Shown here one piece after another: positions 58,207 through 64,000 of a DNA stretch of 64,000 nucleotides (positions are counted from its first letter, which is position 1; every line of letters begins with the position of its first letter). The translations under genes and the position numbers were made by a program. The stretch covers positions 1-64,000 of the forward strand of contig DAOTXS010000018.1 in NCBI GenBank assembly GCA_034435055.1, read 5' to 3'. This stretch comes from DAOTXS01 sp034435055. GTDB taxonomy: Bacteria; Chloroflexota; Anaerolineae; UBA4142. The notes beneath the pieces are model-generated. The model did not search any database. It was not told where the DNA came from and saw nothing but the letters and a program-made list of their open reading frames with translations.

Positions 58207-59925
58207 ATGAAGAAGACGATTCTCGCACTGGCATTGATCGCCGTGCTTACGTTGATCGTGGCGTGCGCCGCGCCTACCCCGGAACCCACCAAAGCGCCAC
58301 CGCCCGCCTCGAGTAGTTCATCAGCGCCTGCCGCCTCCAGCAGTTCATCGGTTGCGCCCACCAAGCCACCGGCTCCCACGGCAACAACTGGTCCGCAACG
58401 CGGCGGCACATTCATCGACGCCTCGTTCGCCGACGCCGTTTCGTTCAATCAATTGCTGACTTCGGACAGCGCGTCGAGCAGTTATCAGGCATTGATCTGG
58501 GCGCCGCTCACCCGTATCGATCCCAAGACGTTGGACATTGTCGGCGTTTTGTACGATGGCCAGCCCGTCGTTTCCGCCGACGGCGCGAAATTGACGTGGA
58601 AGCTTCGGCAAGGGTTAAAGTGGAGCGACGGCACGCCGATCACTTCCAAAGATGTGATCTTTACCTGGGAAAAGATGATGGATGAAAAAGTCAAATTCAT
58701 CTATCGCAAGACGTACCAAGATTCGTTCAAAGAAGTCAAGGCACTGGACGATTACACGGTCGAGTACACGCTTGTCACCCCCGGCTTTTGCCCCGCAATT
58801 GTGAACAGTGGTTTGGTTTCCCCGTTGCCCAAGCACATCTTTGAGAAACTGGACATCAACACGGCGGACATTAACACCAAGCCCGCCGTTACCAGCGGCT
58901 ATTTCAAATTCAAAGAATGGCAAAAGGACGACCACTTTACCGCCAGCCCAGCGTACGAAGGTTTTGTGCGCGGTCAACCATTGCTCGATGCTTACACCTA
59001 CCGCATCGTAAAAGATAACACCGTCCAAACCCAGTTGTTCAAGACGCAAGATGTCGATTATGCCGCGCCCGATCCCGCCGACTGGGACGAGATGAGCAAG
59101 TTGCCGCACGCGCAACCCGTGCGATATTATTCCGCCACCGGCGCGTCGTGGACGTACATCGGTATGAACCTTCGCAATCCCTTGCTCGCCGATGTTGCGG
59201 TGCGTCAGGCAATTTCGCACGCCGTGAATCGCAAAGAATTGGTCGACAAGATTCGTCTGGGTGCCGCCAAAGCGCAATTCTCGATGCTCCCATCATCCTC
59301 GTGGGCGGCGGCGGATGAAAAAGATTTGCCGCAGTACGCCTTCGATCTTGCCAAAGCCAACAAGATTTTGGACGATGCGGGTTACAAAAAAGGCGCGGAT
59401 GGCGTGCGCGTGAGTAAAGATGGCAAGCCACTCAAGTTCCGGTTGGAATACAACGCCGGCAATAAACAGCGCGAACAAATCTCGCTCATTACCCAACAGT
59501 ATTTGAAAGACATTGGCATTGCGACCGAAGTGAACGCTGTTGAATGGAATGCCTATCTCGACAAGGTCAACAAGACCTACGATATGGACCTCTATGTTCT
59601 CGGTTGGGTCGGCGGTTACGATCCGTCCAGTACCAAGAACATCTGGGCATCCACCGGCGGTCAGAACTCGACCGGCTACAAGAACCCCAAAGTCGATGAA
59701 CTGTACACCAAAGCCGAAACCGTACCCGGTTGCAAGCAAGCCGACCGCAAAGCGCTCTACGTCGAGATTCAAAAGATCATTGCCAACGACGCGCCGTACG
59801 TCTTCCTCTACACCAACGAAAACTTGTATGTCTATAACAAACGCATCAACCTTTTGCCGTTGACCGGCGTGGGTGTGACGTACAACGTCGAACAGTTGTC
59901 AATCAATCCGCTGTTCAAAAAGTAA
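58207..59925 (+). CDS. Peptide/nickel-type ABC substrate-binding lipoprotein (second operon)
   Basis: The 572-residue lipoprotein (lipobox IVAC20) has a Ser/Ala/Pro spacer (about 21-65) and a family 5 binding domain: GGTFIDASFADAVSFNQLL, LRQGLKWSDGTPITSKDV, SGYFKFKEWQKDDHF and NRKELVDKIRLGAAK. The ATG at 58207 follows ACAGGAG. It is distinct from the first operon's receptor, indicating a different ligand. Confidence 0.91.
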   Translation: MKKTILALALIAVLTLIVACAAPTPEPTKAPPPASSSSSAPAASSSSSVAPTKPPAPTATTGPQRGGTFIDASFADAVSFNQLLTSDSASSSYQALIWAPLTRIDPKTLDIVGVLYDGQPVVSADGAKLTWKLRQGLKWSDGTPITSKDVIFTWEKMMDEKVKFIYRKTYQDSFKEVKALDDYTVEYTLVTPGFCPAIVNSGLVSPLPKHIFEKLDINTADINTKPAVTSGYFKFKEWQKDDHFTASPAYEGFVRGQPLLDAYTYRIVKDNTVQTQLFKTQDVDYAAPDPADWDEMSKLPHAQPVRYYSATGASWTYIGMNLRNPLLADVAVRQAISHAVNRKELVDKIRLGAAKAQFSMLPSSSWAAADEKDLPQYAFDLAKANKILDDAGYKKGADGVRVSKDGKPLKFRLEYNAGNKQREQISLITQQYLKDIGIATEVNAVEWNAYLDKVNKTYDMDLYVLGWVGGYDPSSTKNIWASTGGQNSTGYKNPKVDELYTKAETVPGCKQADRKALYVEIQKIIANDAPYVFLYTNENLYVYNKRINLLPLTGVGVTYNVEQLSINPLFKK

Positions 59926-59935
59926 AATCTGTTCG

Positions 59936-59965
59936 GACCCGAAGGGTCGTCAGACCCTTCGGGTC
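59936..59965 (+). repeat. Intercistronic palindrome after the second binding-protein gene
   Basis: The perfect 13-bp arms GACCCGAAGGGTC / GACCCTTCGGGTC have a 4-base loop and no T-run. Its position matches the palindrome in the first operon although the sequence differs. Confidence 0.85.
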
Positions 59966-59985
59966 GTTCGAACTGAGAGAAAACT

Positions 59986-60957
59986 ATGACGCGTTATCTT
60001 ACTCGCCGTCTCTTGCAAATGATTCCTGTATTGTTCATTATCTCCGTTGTTCAATTCGCGTTGGTCAATGCTGCGCCGGGCGGACCGCTCAAAGCATACC
60101 TGCTCGATCCTAATATCAGCAAAGAGGATGTCGCGCGGCTTGAACACGAGTACGGACTCGATCAACCCTTGCCGATTCAATACATCGTGTGGATTGGCAA
60201 TATCTTGCGCGGCGATTTAGGACGCTCGTATTTTACGCATCGCCCGGTTTTGGAAATGGTTAGCGAGCGATTGCCGGCGACAATCTGGCTGGGTCTTGCC
60301 GCAACATTGATCTCGTACGTTGTCGGCATTCCATTGGGCGTCTACGCTGGCTTGCATCGCGGCGGCAAGATCGATCATTTCATTCGTTTTTTCACCTCGG
60401 CGCTGAACGCGGTGCCGCATTGGTGGCTTGGTCTCGTCATTATTATTTTATTAGCAAATATCAAACTCTCGACCGGCGTGCAAATATTGCCGATTGCCGG
60501 GATGAAAACGCTTGGCAAAGAGGAATTCGATCCGCTCGATTATTTGTGGCATCTCATTTTGCCCGCGTTTATGCTGGGTACCGGCGGCTGGGTGACATTT
60601 GGTCGGTATATGCGCTCGGAAACTTTGGAAGTCCTGGGACAAGATTACGTTCGCACGGCATACGCCAAGGGGCTGGCAGAACGCGTGGTGATTTTTCGAC
60701 ACGTGTTGCGTAACGCGCTCATCCCGGTCGTTACGATTTCGGCGGGTCTGTTTGTCGGTCTTGTCAGCGGCGCAGTGATTTACGAATACATCTTTTCGTG
60801 GCCCGGCATGGGACGATTGCTGTACGAACGCACCATTGCCAAAGATTATCCGGTTAGCATCGGCGTGCTTTTTATTTTCACGATCCTCGCAGTGTTGGGT
60901 CGCCTCTTTTCAGACATTGCGTATGGCTGGGTGGACCCGCGCATTCGGTACGATTGA
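59986..60957 (+). CDS. Peptide/nickel-type ABC permease, DppB-like (second operon)
   Basis: The 323-residue membrane protein has the DppB layout: YLTRRLLQMIPVLFIISV at the start, LGLDQPLP-type periplasmic segment (here YGLDQPLPIQYIVW), the EAA box DYVRTAYAKGLAERVV and the end GWVDPRIRYD. It is close to, but clearly diverged from, the permease at 52.2 kb. Confidence 0.93.
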   Translation: MTRYLTRRLLQMIPVLFIISVVQFALVNAAPGGPLKAYLLDPNISKEDVARLEHEYGLDQPLPIQYIVWIGNILRGDLGRSYFTHRPVLEMVSERLPATIWLGLAATLISYVVGIPLGVYAGLHRGGKIDHFIRFFTSALNAVPHWWLGLVIIILLANIKLSTGVQILPIAGMKTLGKEEFDPLDYLWHLILPAFMLGTGGWVTFGRYMRSETLEVLGQDYVRTAYAKGLAERVVIFRHVLRNALIPVVTISAGLFVGLVSGAVIYEYIFSWPGMGRLLYERTIAKDYPVSIGVLFIFTILAVLGRLFSDIAYGWVDPRIRYD

Positions 60958-60965
60958 GGCAAACG

Positions 60966-61892
60966 ATGGCGACTACTACTGCAACCAAACCGACGGCTCG
61001 TACCGTAACCTTAGATGAACTTGCTTTCACACGTCCCCCGCGCTCCTTTTGGAGCGATGCCTGGGAACGATTCCTGCGTGATCGATTGGCCGTGATGGGC
61101 GGATTGATTTTCTTGTTCCTCTGTTTGCTCGCTATCGCCGCACCATTTATTTCGACGAATGTCACGGGTTATGATCCCAACCGCATCAATTTGCGCGATC
61201 AGTACGCGCCGCCAAGCGCGACGCATTGGTTCGGCGCGGATGAGTACGGCCGCGATTATTTCACGCGCATCGTTTGGGCGGGACAAATTTCGCTCAGCAT
61301 CGGCTTTATGTTCGCCGCGATCAGTCTGACGATTGGCGTGGTGCTGGGACTCGCAGCCGGATTTTACGGCGGCTGGTTCGATGATTTACTGCAAGCCGTC
61401 ATCAACATTTTCAACGCGATTCCCTTTTTGCCTTTGCTCATTATCATTGGCTCACTCATCAAACTGGGCTGGGTCGAACTCGCGTTGATTCTTTCCTTTC
61501 TCGGGTGGACGGGGGCAAGTCGGCAAGTGCGCGGGTTGGTGCTTTCAATCAAGCAACGCGATTACGTTCTCGCCGCGCGGACGGTCGGCGCATCGAACGC
61601 GCGCATTATGTTTCAACACATTTTGCCCAACGTCTTTTCGATTGTCCTCGTCATCGTCGGTTTTGACGTGGCAAGCGCGATCCTCACCGAATCCGGCTTA
61701 TCGTTTCTGGGCTTTGGCGTGCAACCGCCGACGGCAACGTGGGGGAATATGCTGAGCAACTCGCTGGCGTACACCACCAAAGCGCCGTGGCTGATTCTCT
61801 TTCCCGGCATTACCATTTCGCTCACTGTGTTGTCCGTCTTTCTCCTTGCCGATGGTTTGCGCGACGCGATGGATCCGCGCTTGAGACGATAA
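60966..61892 (+). CDS. Peptide/nickel-type ABC permease, DppC-like (second operon)
   Basis: The 308-residue membrane protein has FGADEYGRDYFTRIVWAGQI (DppC hallmark), the EAA box RDYVLAARTVGASNARIMFQ and the end LLADGLRDAMDPRLRR. The start overlaps nothing and lies 8 bases after the DppB-like stop. No ATPase genes follow within the window; they may lie beyond the right edge, or the first operon's ATPases may be shared. Confidence 0.93.
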   Translation: MATTTATKPTARTVTLDELAFTRPPRSFWSDAWERFLRDRLAVMGGLIFLFLCLLAIAAPFISTNVTGYDPNRINLRDQYAPPSATHWFGADEYGRDYFTRIVWAGQISLSIGFMFAAISLTIGVVLGLAAGFYGGWFDDLLQAVINIFNAIPFLPLLIIIGSLIKLGWVELALILSFLGWTGASRQVRGLVLSIKQRDYVLAARTVGASNARIMFQHILPNVFSIVLVIVGFDVASAILTESGLSFLGFGVQPPTATWGNMLSNSLAYTTKAPWLILFPGITISLTVLSVFLLADGLRDAMDPRLRR

Positions 61893-62032
61893 TAGACATT
61901 CGCCGGAATAATGTATCTACAGATTTTGCAGATTACACAGATTATTTTTCTGCGAAATCCGAGTAATCTGCGGATTAACTTTTACCCGATGGGTTATTTC
62001 GGAAATCGTATAGTGCATTTTTGTGAAGGACT

Positions 62033-63007
62033 ATGAATTCGATATTTCAGTGGGCTAGAAAAATTTGCCCGACCATTGCGGTCGGGCTGTTGTTATTTCA
62101 AGCCGCGTGCCATTTCGGTGACGCGCCGCAACCGGGGCAATGGATCGCCCGGCGCAGTATGCTTATCAAACGCAGCTGGATCAGTCTAGCGGTCGTCCGC
62201 GAAAAAATTTACGGCATCGGCGGAATGACCGATGCAGACGGCAAGCGGCTTGATCTGAACGAAGCTTTTGATCCGCGTGCAAACGAATGGACCCAACTTG
62301 CGCCAATGCCCACCCCGCGATCATCGCCCGGCACAGCAGTCATCGGTGATTGGATTTACGTCGTTGGCGGTTATCCCGAAGACGAAGCGACGAACCGGCT
62401 CGAAGTGTACGACACACTCAATAATCGATGGTTCACCGATCTGCCGCCCATGCCAACCGCGCGCTTCGATTTGACCGCCGTCGCCATCGATAATATTGTG
62501 TACGCAATTGGCGGGTACAATCGCGGCGCGCTGGATGCCTTTGAAGCGTACGACACCCAATCGAAACAATGGACAAAACTCACGCCGATGCCAACCGCGC
62601 GGTACGCTTTACAAGCGCTCGTCATCGACGGGAAAATTTTTGTGATCGGCGGACGCACCGCCACGTACGCAACCGACGTGATCGAAGTGTTTGATCCCAA
62701 GACCGGACAATGGTCATCTTCGCCGATTCGTGTGCCAGAGCCGATTGCCGGTTTTGGCGCGACGATGGTCGAAGGCAATTTGCACGTCGTCAAGTACGAC
62801 AAACACTTGGCGTACGATTTCAAAACCGGTAAATGGCGCACCGACTTGCCGCCGATGCCCACCTCGCGGCATGGTTTGCGTTTGGCGTACATCGACGGAT
62901 TGTTGTACGCGATTGGCGGCTGTTTGCCGGATGGCAACAATTTATTCGACGTTGCGCGCAACGAGGCGTACATCGTGCGTCAACCTATGCAAATGAAAAT
63001 CAAATGA
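62033..63007 (+). CDS. Kelch-repeat lipoprotein
   Basis: The 324-residue protein has a lipobox (QAAC26) and a six-bladed kelch propeller built from repeats such as IYGIGGMTDADG, IYVVGGYPEDEA, VYAIGGYNRGAL, FVIGGRTATYA and LYAIGGCLPDG, each with the GG pair and a following WxxLxPMPTxR. It would sit outside the membrane. It lies between the second permease pair and a third binding protein; kelch lipoproteins of this kind have no single known function. Confidence 0.85.
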   Translation: MNSIFQWARKICPTIAVGLLLFQAACHFGDAPQPGQWIARRSMLIKRSWISLAVVREKIYGIGGMTDADGKRLDLNEAFDPRANEWTQLAPMPTPRSSPGTAVIGDWIYVVGGYPEDEATNRLEVYDTLNNRWFTDLPPMPTARFDLTAVAIDNIVYAIGGYNRGALDAFEAYDTQSKQWTKLTPMPTARYALQALVIDGKIFVIGGRTATYATDVIEVFDPKTGQWSSSPIRVPEPIAGFGATMVEGNLHVVKYDKHLAYDFKTGKWRTDLPPMPTSRHGLRLAYIDGLLYAIGGCLPDGNNLFDVARNEAYIVRQPMQMKIK

Positions 63008-63017
63008 GCAAAGTGAA

Positions 63018-64000
63018 ATGAAGCGTCTTTTACTAATCGGTTTTTTAATTGCAATGCTTTCCGCGTGTGTACCGCGCCTTGAGCCCACGCCGGAAGTTTT
63101 GCCCACGAACACTGCCATCATTGTTTTTGCCACCGCAACGCCGCGCGCAACTTCCGGCACGGCAACGCCCGCTACCAAAAAGGGGGGCGAATTCAAAGAG
63201 GCAATTACGGCGGACGCCAAAAGTTTTCACGTGTATCAAACTACTGACCCGGCGTCGCGCGCATTTCAAGATAAAGTTTTCGCAAGTGGTCTGACGTTGC
63301 GCGATCCCAAAACGCTCCAGCCGATTCCCGGGATGGCGGCGTCGTGGAACATCACCGACGACGGACGCATCATCACCTTCACGTTACGCAAAGATTTGAA
63401 ATGGAGCGATGGCACGCCACTCACCGCGTACGATTTCGAGTGGACGTACAGTCAGGCGAGCCGCCCGGAAAATCGCTATCCGTACCTCGACACGTTCCGT
63501 GACATTGCGTCGTACCGCGCGAAAGATGATTACACGCTCGAAGTCGTTTTGCGCGAGCCGATGTGCACTAGTTTGATCGTGGCGGATTCGATTACGCCGC
63601 TCCCGCAACACGTGTGGAGTCGGTATAGTTGGAGCGACCCGGCAAAAAATCCGGAGATTCAAAATCCGACGGTTGTTTCGGGAGCGTACAAACTCAAAGA
63701 GTGGAAGCCGGGAAATTCTGCCACCTTCGTCCGCAATGATCTGTACTATCGCGGTGCGCCGAATTTTGATGCGTACACCTTTCGCGTGGCGCCAAACCCG
63801 GCAACGCAATTGCAATGGCTAAAATCGGGTGAGGTGGATACCGCGCCGGTCGGCATTGCCGACTTTGCCGAAACGAAAAAATCGGACGCGCTGAAATTGT
63901 ATCAGTGGGAGGCGGAAACGCCGGAGTGGGATTTCATCGGCTTTAATTTGCGCCGCGCGTTTCTCAAAGATGTCGAGGTGCGCCGCGCGTTGTCCTACGC
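63018..64000 (+). CDS. Peptide/nickel-type ABC substrate-binding lipoprotein, N-terminal part (runs off the right edge)
   Basis: About 327 residues are visible: lipobox LSAC17, a Pro/Thr spacer, then a family 5 binding domain with GGEFKEAITADAKSF, TLRKDLKWSDGTPLTAYDF, SGAYKLKEWKPGNSATF and the entry to the conserved DVEVRRALSY. The ATG at 63018 comes 11 bases after the kelch stop. It is a third receptor of the same family in the region and continues outside the window. Confidence 0.9.
   Translation, partial: MKRLLLIGFLIAMLSACVPRLEPTPEVLPTNTAIIVFATATPRATSGTATPATKKGGEFKEAITADAKSFHVYQTTDPASRAFQDKVFASGLTLRDPKTLQPIPGMAASWNITDDGRIITFTLRKDLKWSDGTPLTAYDFEWTYSQASRPENRYPYLDTFRDIASYRAKDDYTLEVVLREPMCTSLIVADSITPLPQHVWSRYSWSDPAKNPEIQNPTVVSGAYKLKEWKPGNSATFVRNDLYYRGAPNFDAYTFRVAPNPATQLQWLKSGEVDTAPVGIADFAETKKSDALKLYQWEAETPEWDFIGFNLRRAFLKDVEVRRALSY

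Overview
The window reads as a chromosomal segment of an uncultured Chloroflexota bacterium, probably of the Anaerolineae type. This is inferred from the gene style, not from a marker gene: nearly every exported protein carries a lipoprotein or N-terminal membrane anchor followed by a Thr/Pro-rich spacer, no outer-membrane protein is visible, solute-binding proteins are lipoproteins, and short palindromic repeats are scattered between genes. There is no rRNA, phage or CRISPR array. One tRNA (Cys) is present.

Layout. 1-4.5 kb: the tail of an IS5-type transposase, a PilZ protein, a propeller-lipase fusion and an HlyD-like adaptor. 4.5-10.3 kb: a redox island on the minus strand, consisting of a double-rhodanese lipoprotein (ExtH-like), an undecaheme cytochrome c whose reading frame contains an in-frame UGA followed by a SECIS-like hairpin (ExtKL-like selenoprotein), then mobB, moaA and a small membrane protein. 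A LysR regulator is divergent, and both divergent transcripts begin with terminator-like leaders. 10.4-13.9 kb: tRNA-Cys and a large surface protein with lamin-tail, PHP and OB-like domains. 14-25 kb: a branched-chain-amino-acid-type ABC transporter interleaved with an acyl-CoA synthetase, an alpha/beta hydrolase, a KAS III-like enzyme and a phenylacetate-CoA-ligase-like enzyme. This looks like a carboxylic-acid uptake and activation operon, and it carries a broken DUF4258 gene with its small partner.

25-32 kb: housekeeping and accessory genes (M20 amidohydrolase, DinB-like protein, an AT-rich membrane glycosyltransferase-like gene, an ECF sigma factor cluster, RNase PH, LysA). 32-39 kb: an HD-GYP phosphodiesterase heading three tandem TolB-like propeller paralogs. 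39-43 kb: a nitrilase-fold protein lacking its catalytic Cys, a methyltransferase stump, a stand-alone E2 acyltransferase domain, threonine aldolase, and a RAYT transposase flanked by REP-like elements. 43-50 kb: a phosphoribosyltransferase, a bifunctional NAD(P)HX repair enzyme whose gene has absorbed two kinds of repeat in frame, and a MoxR/DUF58/DUF4129 cluster. 50-64 kb: two peptide/nickel-type ABC transporter operons, each driven by a consensus-like promoter. The first encloses a sulfite-oxidase-type molybdoenzyme; the second continues off the window with a third binding protein.

The most notable system is the extH-extKL pair: an apparent selenocysteine-containing multiheme cytochrome beside a rhodanese lipoprotein. 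In Geobacter such genes belong to the ext (selenite/tellurite/metal reduction) clusters. Here the pair stands without the porin, next to molybdenum cofactor genes and a dedicated regulator.
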